A stretch of 64,000 bases of DNA from Oceanihabitans sp. 2_MG-2023 (lineage in GTDB: Bacteria > Bacteroidota > Bacteroidia > Flavobacteriales > Flavobacteriaceae), in contig NZ_JAUOQT010000002.1 in NCBI RefSeq assembly GCF_030547245.1, positions 310,001-374,000 of the forward strand, read 5' to 3'. Position numbers and translations under genes: made by a program. Positions within the stretch are counted from its first letter, which is position 1. Each line of letters begins with the position of its first letter. The notes beneath the pieces were generated by a model. The model was given only the letters and a program-made list of their open reading frames with translations, did not search any database and was not told where the DNA came from. Below, one piece after another: positions 27,052 through 37,896 of the stretch.

Positions 27052-27424
27052 CTATAAGTGATTTATAGTCTTCGGCTGACATTAAATTTTCTACTTGAGA
27101 AAGATCGGAACATTTCATTTTTATCATCCATCCATCTCCATAAGGGTCTGAATTCACTTTTTCTGGCTCATCTTCAAGAGCTTCATTAAATGTTGTGATT
27201 TCTCCAGATAAAGGTAAAAACAAATCAGAAACTGTTTTTACAGCTTCTACTGTACCAAAGATTTCTTCTGCCTCTAGTGTTTCGTCTACAGTTTCTACTT
27301 CAACGTATACAATATCTCCTAATTCGCTTTGTGCAAAATCTGTAATACCTATAGTAGCTTCATCGCCTTCTAACTTAATCCACTCGTGATCTTTTGTATA
27401 TTTTAATTCTGATGGAATGTTCAT
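27044..27424 (-). CDS. gcvH: glycine cleavage system H protein
   Basis: 126 residues, the usual GcvH length. The lipoyl-attachment lysine is K63 in GTVEAVKTVSD, flanked by the family sequence EWIKLEGDEATIGITDFAQ. It shuttles the aminomethyl group between the P, T and L proteins; gcvP and gcvT are not in this window. It sits 60 bp downstream of sprA and overlaps vanZ. A gcvH-sprA-ruvA order is familiar in flavobacteria and appears to be retained for operon reasons rather than function. Confidence 0.95.
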   Translation of the reverse strand: MNIPSELKYTKDHEWIKLEGDEATIGITDFAQSELGDIVYVEVETVDETLEAEEIFGTVEAVKTVSDLFLPLSGEITTFNEALEDEPEKVNSDPYGDGWMIKMKCSDLSQVENLMSAEDYKSLIGA

Positions 27425-27484
27425 TTTATTTATTAAATTATTGTTATTGACAAATGTATTTAATTGTCTTTTAATTTTAAACTT

Positions 27485-30400
27485 TTAATTACCAAAATTA
27501 TATCTTAAAGTTATACCAGATCTAATTGTTGTTTGTGGGAACGCTGTAGATATCGCATACTCTGAAAAAGTATAATCAAAATAGAAAATTCCGGTTAGAT
27601 TTTTACTAAAGGCATAATCTGCAGTAAATTTACCGCTCCACAAAGATTGCCCTGAAGTGATTTGGTTATTTTCAAGGTCTAAATATCGGATGATGGTTTT
27701 ATTATCTCTAAAGGAAACATCTGCCTTAAGGTTTATATCACTAATGATGGTTTTGTTAGGCCCTGCAAGTTTAGATTTCATTCGTACATCTTTAATTCTG
27801 TATCCTAAACCTACTATGTACTCTTGACCTTGTATTTCTGTCATTAAATTATTATCGAAACTTAAAGATAGCATTCTATCTTTTTTCATTTCTAAAAGTA
27901 CTTTTATTGCGCTTTTAGATTCGAAATCGATACGAAACAGTGGGCTAAACATTTCTGTTAAGTTAATATTACTGTATAATTTTTCGTTTTTAAAGTCTCC
28001 GTTTTGATCTAATGCTTCAGTCGGTTGACTAGCATAGTCTACGGTTGAGTCTGGAGCGCTATAATCTAAATTTGTTCTAAATTGATTAATCGTATACGCA
28101 GAACGGTAACCATGAGATAAAGAGAAACGTTTAAATCGTTTTTTAAACCAATTCATCTTCATAAAACCAGTATATTTTAAATCCCAGTTTGGAATTGGAA
28201 TGTTTCGCAATGCGCTAGTTTTCGTTTTACTTGCATCTTGCCCATGGTAAGCAGATAAAAATGCAGGTAGCAATACAGATTGACTCGTTTTGCTAAATCC
28301 TTCTGGATAACCATCGGCATCTCTATTAAAAGTTGCACCACCATAAAATCTATTAGCTAATCGATTTGCAATTACTAATCGGTTGGTTCTAAAATCTTCA
28401 AAGGTTTTAGATTCATTTTCATCGCTTTTATTAAATGCCGTTTTAATTAAAGCTGTAGAAATCGTGAAATTCCCGTAAGTATTTGGAGTTAAGGACTGAT
28501 ATTCTAGATCACTATTTACGTTATAATTTTCGGTTAAATTTTCAGAATATATTCTATTTCCAACGATATCTACTTTAAGATCATTGAAAGGCTCTACATT
28601 AACAGCATAGTCAAACTGTTTTGCATGTGTTTCTGTATATTGTTGATTAAATTCTGGGTATTGTGTTAACCATCCATTTCTAGCTGCTAGGTATCTAATA
28701 TCGTTTTGACTTCCAAAGGTATAACCAAACGTAGGTTTTAAAGTTCCTGCAAAACCTGGTGTTTCTAAATATCCTGGAAGGTATGTTCCATTAGACTCGT
28801 TATAATTTAACTGAATACGTTTCACACTAGTTAGTAAGCCTATACCAAAATTAGCTAGTTTACCTGTTTTTTTAGCAGTTTTAGGCTTTTTTGTTTTATT
28901 ATCTTCACTAGGAGGTGTTGCTCTACTAGTTCTACTTATTTTACTGTTTTGTCTAGATCTTTTTTTAGATATACCAATATATTTATACAGCTTATTCATA
29001 TCTAAAGATGCATTAATATTATGTTGATTAGCGTTAGATATAGAGTTTCCTAAATCGTAAGTAACACCATCTAGTTCTAGGTCTCCAAATAAATCAGATC
29101 CTTTTTGCCATTGAAATTCGCCACTATATGAATAGGTAGCATCAATAAAGCTTAAGGTTGGTATTTTGTTTAATGGCAATTGATAGTTTATTCCCAATTG
29201 TTGGTATTGTCTGTTAGGATCTCCAAAGTCGAAGAAACCATCCCAAACGGTTAATTCAGAATCTTGTCTTCCATTTAAATCATCATCTATATAATAGTTT
29301 CTAACAATTTTATTACTAGAAGAAGTATAGTTTAAACTTAATGATTTTGTTAAATTATAGTTTATTGTATACTGAAAATCGTAAGTATAGTTTCTTTTGA
29401 ATAATTCTTCTAAACCAATATTATCTCCAGTTAAATCTACATCTCTAAATTTTTGTTTATTAAATTGTCTATTAAAACTAGAATTAACGGTGAAACTAGA
29501 AGGCAAAGGGTTAAAGTTAAAATCTTTCAATAATTTCCAATACTTACCAGTGAATAGCGAGTCATTCTTTTTAAAAGGCTCTATCGAAATTGGGGCAAAA
29601 TTATATGCATAATTTGCTCCTGTACTTACTTGTTGATCTAGGGATCGTTCTATTTCAAAATCACGATATTCTTCTTTATTATAGGAGTAATTTAATGTTA
29701 GGTTTTCTACATCATAAAATTTCGGTTTTTTATCTGTAGTTCTATTTTTTCGTACTCCAATAAAGTTAATACTTTTTCTTTTTGTGTAGGTTTCTGATTG
29801 TTCTAGAATGATATCTTTTTCTTCTTGAGTTTCTGCGGCATCAATTCTTGTTTGCAATTCTATATCTTCATATAATTGATCGTACTTTGGAGTGATACTT
29901 TCTTCTCCTTGCCCATAATTAAACGGTATTTGTACTCCCCATTCTTTTGGTAATAACTTGCCTACATTTACATTAGTAACTATATCATACTGCATTACAT
30001 CTTCTAGGCTACGTTCTTGTGGGCCTTGCTCTATTGTACCGAAACCAGAGGTGCTATACGCTCCTGTAGCTGTAATATTGGCAAAATCTGCTATGTTTGC
30101 ATCTGCACTTACTACTGTTGCCCAACCTCCTTCATTATCCATTTCCGCAAGACGAAGTTCATTAAACCAAACTTCACCACACCTATTACTACCCGTAGCA
30201 TTTTTAACACCAACCATTAAGCTTCTAATATCTCCAAAATTAGGGTTACCAAATATAGCAACACGCTCTTGACCGACTGTATATGTTGAAAACTCTGCCA
30301 CAGAGTTTTCGCTTACAACACCATCAATAACATCGTAAAATGTCGCTTCTGTAGCACTAAAATTATCTGCAATTGCTTTCGCTTTCAACTGTTGTAAAAT

Positions 30401-33400
30401 AGACAATTCTATGTCTAATTCGTTACTATCTGGCCAAAGATCGGATCTTGAAGTTCCAGTAGAGACTTCTAAAGGCACTTCTATTTGATAGTAGTTTTGA
30501 GAAAGGTCATTACCCATTCTTATAAAACCTACTAAATCACCATCAGACAAAGTAGACCTATCTTCACCTACTTCTGCGTGCATAAACATTTTTAAACGCT
30601 CATACTGCCTCATATCTACATTTATATTTTTGTAAACTGCTCTAGCATCATGAGACTCTAAGTCGCAAACATTAACCACTAAGGATTGTTCATTTTGTCT
30701 TATTACCGTATTGTTATTATACAACTCTTCTGCTTCTACCCCTGGAGGAGAATCGTAATCTCCGTCGTTTTCTAATGTACTAATTACCCCAATACTAAAA
30801 TCTGTATTATCATTATCTGGATCCCCAAGGTCTTCATCTAGAGTTTGCGTATACCTCCTCCATTCACTTCGTACTAAATCTAAAGAACCAAATCTAAATA
30901 CAGTTGCTTCTGTAAAGTCTTTAACATACATACGTGCAAAGCGTATAGAACGTAAGTCTGCGATACCCCCAACATCATTTGTAAAATCGGTAACTGGAAC
31001 TCTAAATTGATACCAAACAGGAACTACAGATTGCCCATTAGGCAACTGTCTTGATTCTGTATTTTTAATATCTACTATGTAAGCATTGTTAAGGTTCAAG
31101 GTTGAAGGTGTAATATCTAATTCATATTCAAAGTAACTATCAATGGTATTCATTGTGTTATCTCTATTAATATCTTCAACATCTGGTTGTGTTGTACTAC
31201 CTCTATTAGTATCACTAAATGTATCTGGAGAGTTACCTTCTACATTGTTATATTTTTTATAACGCTCAAATACATCCCCATCTGTATTTAAAAAATAAGC
31301 ATAGTTATCATTTGCAGGATCTTCCAAATTTTGATAATCTAATGATGTTGAAAGTTCTTTCTCTTCTCTATCATCAAAACCATCATAACCAACATCTTGG
31401 TTTGTACGGTCATCTCCTGTAGAATCAAATGCATAAATTAAAGATTGGTTTAACGGTACTACACTACCCCAATCTGTACGAGTAAAAACACTAACATCAC
31501 CATCGTCTGGCAAACCATTCTCATATAGTTTCCTACCATCTTTAATAATATCTTCTGAAATATTTCCAAGATTAAAAACTAATTTACCTCCTGGATTCGT
31601 AGCATTTTCTTGAAAAGGATCCTGTAGCCAAAACTCTATATATTCCACATTTGCTTGTTCAAAATCGGTAGAAGTAAGCTGACGAGAAATCCCTGCCCAA
31701 GAATCTTCAGGAGAATCTAAAACTCCTGTATGTGCTCCAGGTTGAAAATTATAAGGACCACGTTCTTCTGGGTAATATGCTAAATCTAATGTTGTTAAAA
31801 CTGTGGTTTGCCCTTGTGCAATATCTTGTTGAGGAAAAAGTTCATTAATAAATACCCTTGAAGTATATAAATCGGACATATCATCATCACTAATACCTCC
31901 TGGACGCTGGCTACTGTAGAAAATTGGATCGATATGATACCAGTTTAACATAGCCCTATTGTACCCATTTGTAATATTTTGCACATCATAAGTATCTGAA
32001 TCATCGACTCTAATTGGTCTACTTGATAAATACCAAGAACTAGCCGATTTTAAATCTATAGCACTTTGCGAACCTTCAAAATCATCTATATAGGAAGTTG
32101 CTTCACCATCAAAGTCTGTTCCGCTAGGTGAACCGGGTTTTAAAACTGCAACCTCACCTCTTACCGAAAGGTTTGATGGTACATCTGTATCTATATTTGG
32201 TAATTTATTTGCTAACCTAGTTAAAAACGGAACCTCTGTAGAGTAATTTACATTTAGTCCATAAATCTGATTATTTATTGGCTCGCTATTATAATTAGCC
32301 TTTTGTGTTACAGGTCTTTCCTTTAAACTAATATATGTTGCACCAAGAATAAAATTTTCGTTAAACTTATGCTCCACATTTACCCCAAAGAATCGTTTTG
32401 ATGTTTGTCCAAAAATAGAGTTGTTTTCTGTTGAGACCTGGATTGGTGTATTAGAAGCAGCTAAAGCTTCGTCTAAAATTTGTACGGTACCTAATTGATA
32501 ATTTACGGTATAATCAATACCTTCAACAAGTACTCGTCCTCCTGCTGTAACTACTACAGAACCTCTTGGCACATTAAATGCACCAATAGAAATACCTCCA
32601 CTACCAGAAGATGTGTAGCTACCTTTTATTTGGAATTTATTTTTTTCAACTTCTTCTAGAGCAGCTGTTTTTGTCTCTTTATACAAAACATCGTATACAT
32701 ATTTTGCTTGATTATCATTATATGAAGTTGTCATATCATAATCTTCTCCGCCTAAAGCTAAAACATCAAACAGATATTCTCCAAATGGCTCTACTTTAGT
32801 AAATACAATTTTACCATTATCTGGAAGAATAGTAATACTAGAAACATAATCGAAGAAACCATCTCCTCCAACTTGCGGATCATTATTGTAGTTTAATTTA
32901 TCTAAATGAAATAAACGTATTAATGGTGTTTCTGTAATTTCTGAGTCATCTGCAGTATTTGTTGTATTCGCATCAAAAGTTGGAAATGTTGTTCCTGAAA
33001 CTGGAGTAATAAAATTTACAGGAGAACCTTCGTTATAAAAAATATTTAATTTAAAATCTTCTTGACTTAATTGGTATGCTCCTGTATCGTAAATATTTTT
33101 CATCATTAAATCCCAAATAGGTTGCGAAGTTGATGTAATTGGACTTTTTAATAATTTTAATACTAAGTTATTATTGGTTACTGAGGTCACATCTCCATTA
33201 GCATCTGTTGTAACTCCTGTTGCATCTACACCGTCATTAGCAAACTCACCAACTTGATAAACTTGACCTGCAACGGTAAACTGAAAGGCCACTGCTAAGA
33301 CTTCGTCACTATTTAAACGTTGATTTAAAGAAATGTATCCTAATTGTGTATTTAAAGTATATTCTTGACTTTCTGTTAGTTTTCTTGCGTTTTCTAATTT

Positions 33401-34657
33401 TGCATAGTCTGCACCTTCTGTAACGCCTGCTACAGAAATACCAGATTGCACAGTGGCAATATCTCTAATTAAATCATTAAGTTGTGATCCTGCTCCTCCA
33501 ATGTTTGTTGGATCGAATGCATTATTATCATTATCTGGATATGCATTTGGCCCTCCACTTACAGAAACTGCAGATCCCACTCTAGCGGTTTCCCCTAAAT
33601 CTTGAAGTGCAACAATATTCCTAACATTTTCGGTTCTATTGGTTCTATTGGTAATCCAAGCTTCTATCCTAGTAATTTGTACTTGTGTATTAATAAAAGG
33701 GTAGTTATTTAATGCATTATCGTAGTTTTCTCTAAAGTAATGCGCTAAAAAGAAGTGTCGATTTTCGTCATAATCTCTAGCAAAAAAATCAAATTCTTCT
33801 AATGTTCCTCCACCTTGTGCTACCACTGTATTAGTATCGGATTTCTGTTCAGAAAAAACTGCAGTAACGGTAGTTTTTCCAAATTGCAGTTGGGTTTTTA
33901 CACCAAACAGACTTTGCGCTCCTGTAATTAAAGAACTATTAAGCGGCATACTTACGTTACCAACTTCTATTTTTTGAATAATATCGTCTTCGGTTGGCGT
34001 GTATTCTAATTTAACGAGGTTTTGAAAATCGAAGGTAGATTCTGTATCATAGTTTGCCGTAACTTGCAAACGTGTTCCCACCTTTCCTAATAGACTTAGG
34101 CTAATACGTTGATCAAAATCGAAAGTGAAATTGCTTCTATTTCTAGGTGAAAATGCTGGATTATCTTGTTTAGAAAACAACACTCCTAAATCCATTTCAA
34201 CAGATCCTTGTGGTACAACCTCAATGGTATTACTTCCAAAAATAGTTTCAAAAAGTCCAGAGTTTACATAAAATTCTGGCAATAGGTTTTTTTGTTCTTC
34301 TTCACTTCCTTCTTTTTTACCATCAAAAGCATCAATTTTTTGTTTATAGTAACTCCTTTGGTTTTCTTTTGCTACTAAAGTTTGATATTCTTCTGGTGAT
34401 AAAATTACTGGATAGTTAATATTGAATGTACCTACAGATTCTGTATAAATATATCTATCGGTAACAGGGTCGTAGGTATATTGTGAAACAATACTAGTAG
34501 GATTTGGCATTTGTAAATTACCAAGACTATAACCAGTACTTGTAGAATCTTGTGGTGTTGGCTCTTGTGACCAAGCTACTAAAGATAATAAAACTGCAAC
34601 AGTTGTAAAAAGTTGCTTTTTAATAGCGTTTGTTGATTTATAGTTAATTGTATTCAA
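27485..34657 (-). CDS. sprA: type IX secretion outer-membrane translocon SprA
   Basis: 2390 residues, the expected giant size of SprA/Sov. A signal peptide (~1-30, ending AWSQ) is followed by an N-terminal region with NIEVVPQGSVEMDLG-like strands. Thousands of residues of beta-barrel alternation follow, and the C-terminus ends in an aromatic strand (SGITLRYNFGN). SprA forms the very large barrel that passes folded T9SS cargo across the outer membrane and is needed for gliding in relatives. The start is a TTG at 34657: an in-frame TAA lies two codons upstream and the first in-frame ATG comes only after the signal peptide. It is 6 bp from the ruvA stop, so coupling is likely. Confidence 0.96.
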   Translation of the reverse strand: MNTINYKSTNAIKKQLFTTVAVLLSLVAWSQEPTPQDSTSTGYSLGNLQMPNPTSIVSQYTYDPVTDRYIYTESVGTFNINYPVILSPEEYQTLVAKENQRSYYKQKIDAFDGKKEGSEEEQKNLLPEFYVNSGLFETIFGSNTIEVVPQGSVEMDLGVLFSKQDNPAFSPRNRSNFTFDFDQRISLSLLGKVGTRLQVTANYDTESTFDFQNLVKLEYTPTEDDIIQKIEVGNVSMPLNSSLITGAQSLFGVKTQLQFGKTTVTAVFSEQKSDTNTVVAQGGGTLEEFDFFARDYDENRHFFLAHYFRENYDNALNNYPFINTQVQITRIEAWITNRTNRTENVRNIVALQDLGETARVGSAVSVSGGPNAYPDNDNNAFDPTNIGGAGSQLNDLIRDIATVQSGISVAGVTEGADYAKLENARKLTESQEYTLNTQLGYISLNQRLNSDEVLAVAFQFTVAGQVYQVGEFANDGVDATGVTTDANGDVTSVTNNNLVLKLLKSPITSTSQPIWDLMMKNIYDTGAYQLSQEDFKLNIFYNEGSPVNFITPVSGTTFPTFDANTTNTADDSEITETPLIRLFHLDKLNYNNDPQVGGDGFFDYVSSITILPDNGKIVFTKVEPFGEYLFDVLALGGEDYDMTTSYNDNQAKYVYDVLYKETKTAALEEVEKNKFQIKGSYTSSGSGGISIGAFNVPRGSVVVTAGGRVLVEGIDYTVNYQLGTVQILDEALAASNTPIQVSTENNSIFGQTSKRFFGVNVEHKFNENFILGATYISLKERPVTQKANYNSEPINNQIYGLNVNYSTEVPFLTRLANKLPNIDTDVPSNLSVRGEVAVLKPGSPSGTDFDGEATSYIDDFEGSQSAIDLKSASSWYLSSRPIRVDDSDTYDVQNITNGYNRAMLNWYHIDPIFYSSQRPGGISDDDMSDLYTSRVFINELFPQQDIAQGQTTVLTTLDLAYYPEERGPYNFQPGAHTGVLDSPEDSWAGISRQLTSTDFEQANVEYIEFWLQDPFQENATNPGGKLVFNLGNISEDIIKDGRKLYENGLPDDGDVSVFTRTDWGSVVPLNQSLIYAFDSTGDDRTNQDVGYDGFDDREEKELSTSLDYQNLEDPANDNYAYFLNTDGDVFERYKKYNNVEGNSPDTFSDTNRGSTTQPDVEDINRDNTMNTIDSYFEYELDITPSTLNLNNAYIVDIKNTESRQLPNGQSVVPVWYQFRVPVTDFTNDVGGIADLRSIRFARMYVKDFTEATVFRFGSLDLVRSEWRRYTQTLDEDLGDPDNDNTDFSIGVISTLENDGDYDSPPGVEAEELYNNNTVIRQNEQSLVVNVCDLESHDARAVYKNINVDMRQYERLKMFMHAEVGEDRSTLSDGDLVGFIRMGNDLSQNYYQIEVPLEVSTGTSRSDLWPDSNELDIELSILQQLKAKAIADNFSATEATFYDVIDGVVSENSVAEFSTYTVGQERVAIFGNPNFGDIRSLMVGVKNATGSNRCGEVWFNELRLAEMDNEGGWATVVSADANIADFANITATGAYSTSGFGTIEQGPQERSLEDVMQYDIVTNVNVGKLLPKEWGVQIPFNYGQGEESITPKYDQLYEDIELQTRIDAAETQEEKDIILEQSETYTKRKSINFIGVRKNRTTDKKPKFYDVENLTLNYSYNKEEYRDFEIERSLDQQVSTGANYAYNFAPISIEPFKKNDSLFTGKYWKLLKDFNFNPLPSSFTVNSSFNRQFNKQKFRDVDLTGDNIGLEELFKRNYTYDFQYTINYNLTKSLSLNYTSSSNKIVRNYYIDDDLNGRQDSELTVWDGFFDFGDPNRQYQQLGINYQLPLNKIPTLSFIDATYSYSGEFQWQKGSDLFGDLELDGVTYDLGNSISNANQHNINASLDMNKLYKYIGISKKRSRQNSKISRTSRATPPSEDNKTKKPKTAKKTGKLANFGIGLLTSVKRIQLNYNESNGTYLPGYLETPGFAGTLKPTFGYTFGSQNDIRYLAARNGWLTQYPEFNQQYTETHAKQFDYAVNVEPFNDLKVDIVGNRIYSENLTENYNVNSDLEYQSLTPNTYGNFTISTALIKTAFNKSDENESKTFEDFRTNRLVIANRLANRFYGGATFNRDADGYPEGFSKTSQSVLLPAFLSAYHGQDASKTKTSALRNIPIPNWDLKYTGFMKMNWFKKRFKRFSLSHGYRSAYTINQFRTNLDYSAPDSTVDYASQPTEALDQNGDFKNEKLYSNINLTEMFSPLFRIDFESKSAIKVLLEMKKDRMLSLSFDNNLMTEIQGQEYIVGLGYRIKDVRMKSKLAGPNKTIISDINLKADVSFRDNKTIIRYLDLENNQITSGQSLWSGKFTADYAFSKNLTGIFYFDYTFSEYAISTAFPQTTIRSGITLRYNFGN

Positions 34658-34663
34658 ATCTTA

Positions 34664-35245
34664 TTATAAATTTTTTAAAGCTTGCTTAATAATTACTTCT
34701 ACGTTAGCATCTGGCTGTACAGCTATCACTTTGTCTACTACACGTTCTGCCTGCTTTTTATTAAAACCAAGAACTTCTAAAGCAGATAACGCTTCATCTT
34801 TACTTGTATTGTTTTGAGATACGGAAACTTCATCAATATCATAAATCTTTAAAACTTTATCTTTTAAATCTAATATAACACGTTGTGCTGTTTTTGCTCC
34901 AATGCCTTTAATAGACTGAATTAAAGCCACATCACCAACAGCAATACCTTCTCTAACTTGTTTTGGCGTTAATGAAGAAAGCATGGTACGAGCTATACTT
35001 GCACCAATACCACTAACTGATATTAATAATTTAAACATTTCTCTTTCTGCTAAAGAAGAAAATCCAAAGAGGGTATGTGCATCTTCTTTAACTTGAAGAT
35101 GTGTATACAGTTTCAGGTTTTCTTGATCTGGAATTTGAGAATAGGTATGTAAGGAAATATGAATCATATAACCAACACCATTGCAGTCTATAACAACATC
35201 TGTTGGGTTTTTTTCTACTAATTTTCCTTGTATATGTGTTATCAT
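34664..35245 (-). CDS. ruvA: Holliday junction DNA helicase subunit RuvA
   Basis: 193 residues. An OB-fold N-terminal domain (MITHIQGKLVEKNPTDVVID) is followed by helix-hairpin-helix motifs (LISVSGIGASIARTMLS, IQSIKGIGAKTAQRVILDLKDK) and a small C-terminal domain that contacts RuvB. RuvA tetramers bind four-way junctions and load RuvB, encoded about 10.5 kb away at 45745. It lies between the malic enzyme gene (101 bp gap) and sprA (6 bp gap). Confidence 0.96.
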   Translation of the reverse strand: MITHIQGKLVEKNPTDVVIDCNGVGYMIHISLHTYSQIPDQENLKLYTHLQVKEDAHTLFGFSSLAEREMFKLLISVSGIGASIARTMLSSLTPKQVREGIAVGDVALIQSIKGIGAKTAQRVILDLKDKVLKIYDIDEVSVSQNNTSKDEALSALEVLGFNKKQAERVVDKVIAVQPDANVEVIIKQALKNL

Positions 35246-35346
35246 GTAAAAATTCGCATTAAACCTTCAAATGTAATAAAATTATTATGCAATACCATTG
35301 CGATATGTTAAATCATAATAAAATGTTAATTTAATCGGTAAAATAC

Positions 35347-37653
35347 TTACTTGTTACTTAACTTTTTACTTTGTTTTATTTCCCATTTTTCTTTTTCTTG
35401 AGCATCAATAACTGCAATCGCAGTCATATTTACAATTTCATCTACGCTTGCACCAAGTTGCAAAATATGAACAGGTTTACGCATTCCCATCATAATAGGA
35501 CCAATAGAATCTGCTTTGTTAAGTACCTTAAGAAGTTTGTAGGTTATATTTGCTGCATCCAGATTAGGAAAAATTAATGTGTTCACTTTTTTACCAGCTA
35601 ATTTTGAAAATGGAAAAATCTCTTTTATTTTTTCGCTATCTAAAGCAAAATCGGTTTGTAGTTCGCCATCTACAATTAGCTCTGGATAAGCTTTATGCAA
35701 CATAGAAACAGCTTCTCTAACTTTTGAAGCTTTTTCATTAGTTGAAGATCCAAAATTGGAATAACTAGTCATTGCCATTACAGGATCCATACCAAACATT
35801 TTCACTGTTCTTGCTGTCATTTGAGCAATTATAGCTAAATCTTTAGCTGTTGGATCAATATTAATTGCTGTATCACTTAAAAACAACGGACCTCTTTTAG
35901 TCATCATTAAATTAGTAGTTGCAAGACGAGTGGTTCCATGTGCCATTCCAATAAGTTCTAACATTGGTTTTACAACCGATGGATAACTTCTAGAATAACC
36001 AGAAATAACGGCATCTGCATCTCCTTGATTTACCATCATTGCTGCAAAATAATTACGCTCACGCATTATTTTTTGAGCAGAATACATGGTAACACCTCTA
36101 CGTTTACGTTGTTGCCAATATGCTTCTGCATATCTATTTTTACGTTCTAATTCTTCGTCAGACTTAGGATCAATAATTAGGACATCTGCTTCGAACTCGA
36201 TTTCTTCTTTAAGTCTTTCAATTTCATCTCTTCTTCCTAAAAGAATTGGGTGTGCAATACCTTCTTCGTAAACAATTTGTGCTGCTTTTAAAACATCCAA
36301 CTGGTCTGCTTCTGCAAACACAACACTTTTCGGATTTGTTTTTGCTCTGTTGAGTAAAAGTCTAACTATTTTATTATCACTTCCTAAACGCTCTAATAGT
36401 TCGTCTTCGTATTTTTGCCAATCTAATATTGGTTCTTTAGCAACACCGCTTTCCATTGCTGCTTTTGCAACAGCAGGAGGTACTGTTGCTATTAAACGAG
36501 GATCAAAAGGTTTCGGAATTATATATTCTTTACTAAAAGTTAATCTCGTTTCACCATAAGCAATGTTTACTTGCTCTGGAACTGGTTCTTTAGCTAATTC
36601 GGCCAACGCTTTAACTGCTGCCATTTTCATAGCTTCGTTAATTTTTGTAGCACGAACATCTAAAGCTCCTCTAAAAATAAATGGAAATCCAAGTACATTA
36701 TTTACTTGATTAGGATGGTCACTTCTACCAGTAGCCATAATAATATCGTCTCTAGTATCAATTGCTAATTGGTAACTTATTTCTGGATCTGGATTAGCCA
36801 TTGCAAAAACGATTGGATTTTTAGCCATGGTTTTTAACATTTCAGGAGATACAATATCGGAAGTAGATAAGCCAATAAAAACATCAGCATCTTGCATTGC
36901 TTCATACAGTGTGTCTATTTTTCTATGTGTTGCAAACTCCTCTTTTTGAGTTGTTAAATTATCTCTATCATCACGAATTACACCTTTACTATCTAGCATT
37001 ACAATGTTTTCTCGTTTTGCACCAAATGCTTGGTATAATCTGGTACAAGAAATCGCTGCTGCTCCTGCTCCACTTACCACAATTTGAACTTCTTCAATCT
37101 TCTTTTCGGAAAGTTCTAATGCATTTAACAATGCTGCTGCGGAAATAATTGCAGTACCATGTTGATCGTCATGCATGACCGGTATATCTAATTCTTCCTT
37201 TAATCGTCTTTCTATTTCGAAAGCTTCAGGAGCCTTGATATCTTCTAAATTAATTCCTCCAAAAGTTGGGGCTATATTTTTAACAGTAGCGATAAACTCT
37301 TCTATGTTTTCGGTATCTACTTCAATATCAAAAACATCTATTCCAGCAAAAATTTTAAACAGAAGTCCTTTTCCTTCCATTACTGGTTTTGAGGCTTCTG
37401 GACCTATATTACCTAAACCTAAAACTGCAGTTCCGTTAGATATTACAGCTACTAAGTTTCCTTTAGCAGTGTATTTATAGGCATTATTTTTATCTTTTTC
37501 AATTTCTAAACAAGGCTCTGCAACACCTGGTGAATATGCTAGAGACAAATCTCTTTGCGTCGCATATTTTTTTGTAGGTACTACTTCTATCTTTCCTGGA
37601 GTAGGCTTTGCATGATATACTAATGCCTCTCTACGTTTGCTTTGTTTACTCAT
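35347..37653 (-). CDS. maeB: NADP-dependent malic enzyme with phosphotransacetylase-like domain
   Basis: 768 residues from ATG 37653; an in-frame TTG at 37680 would add nine residues. The N-terminal malic-enzyme half (~1-430) shows YATQRDLSLAYSPGVAEPC, the metal/substrate segment MHDDQHGTAIISAAALLNA and the nucleotide-binding VVSGAGAAAISC. The C-terminal half (~440-768) is the phosphate acetyl/butyryltransferase-like domain found in MaeB, thought to be regulatory. The enzyme decarboxylates malate to pyruvate with NADP reduction. It is the first gene of the maeB-ruvA-sprA-gcvH-vanZ run. Confidence 0.95.
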   Translation of the reverse strand: MSKQSKRREALVYHAKPTPGKIEVVPTKKYATQRDLSLAYSPGVAEPCLEIEKDKNNAYKYTAKGNLVAVISNGTAVLGLGNIGPEASKPVMEGKGLLFKIFAGIDVFDIEVDTENIEEFIATVKNIAPTFGGINLEDIKAPEAFEIERRLKEELDIPVMHDDQHGTAIISAAALLNALELSEKKIEEVQIVVSGAGAAAISCTRLYQAFGAKRENIVMLDSKGVIRDDRDNLTTQKEEFATHRKIDTLYEAMQDADVFIGLSTSDIVSPEMLKTMAKNPIVFAMANPDPEISYQLAIDTRDDIIMATGRSDHPNQVNNVLGFPFIFRGALDVRATKINEAMKMAAVKALAELAKEPVPEQVNIAYGETRLTFSKEYIIPKPFDPRLIATVPPAVAKAAMESGVAKEPILDWQKYEDELLERLGSDNKIVRLLLNRAKTNPKSVVFAEADQLDVLKAAQIVYEEGIAHPILLGRRDEIERLKEEIEFEADVLIIDPKSDEELERKNRYAEAYWQQRKRRGVTMYSAQKIMRERNYFAAMMVNQGDADAVISGYSRSYPSVVKPMLELIGMAHGTTRLATTNLMMTKRGPLFLSDTAINIDPTAKDLAIIAQMTARTVKMFGMDPVMAMTSYSNFGSSTNEKASKVREAVSMLHKAYPELIVDGELQTDFALDSEKIKEIFPFSKLAGKKVNTLIFPNLDAANITYKLLKVLNKADSIGPIMMGMRKPVHILQLGASVDEIVNMTAIAVIDAQEKEKWEIKQSKKLSNK

Positions 37654-37832
37654 AAAAAATGATTTAACGATGACTTGCAAATGTAAATTTTTATGATGAA
37701 ATAGAATAGAAAAAAACCAGAAATAGCGTAATAAAAAAACGCTACTGTTTTAGGCAGAATATTCTTTTTCGGCTTTTATATTTTGAATTAAAAGCTTCAA
37801 CATTTTTTTAAATGAACTAATATTTTTAAGAA

Positions 37833-37873
37833 TAAAAAAGTCTTAGAAATCAAAAGATAATTTCTAAGACTTT
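37833..37873 (-). terminator. intrinsic terminator after the DUF6503-like lipoprotein gene
   Basis: A stem of about 14 bp (37837-37850 with 37860-37873) has a 9-nt loop, with a T-run on the minus strand. It lies 24 bp past the stop at 37897. Confidence 0.85.
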
Positions 37874-37896
37874 ACTTAAATTCAAAGCATTTAAAG

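Noticed and set aside
29958-30272. A 104-codon plus-strand reading within sprA
   Set aside because: Shadow of sprA, with no start context or family match.
37723-37746. Hairpin with AGCGT/ACGCT arms upstream of maeB
   Set aside because: The stem is short with an A-rich loop, and there is no gene end beside it to terminate; the lipoprotein gene has a better terminator at 37833.
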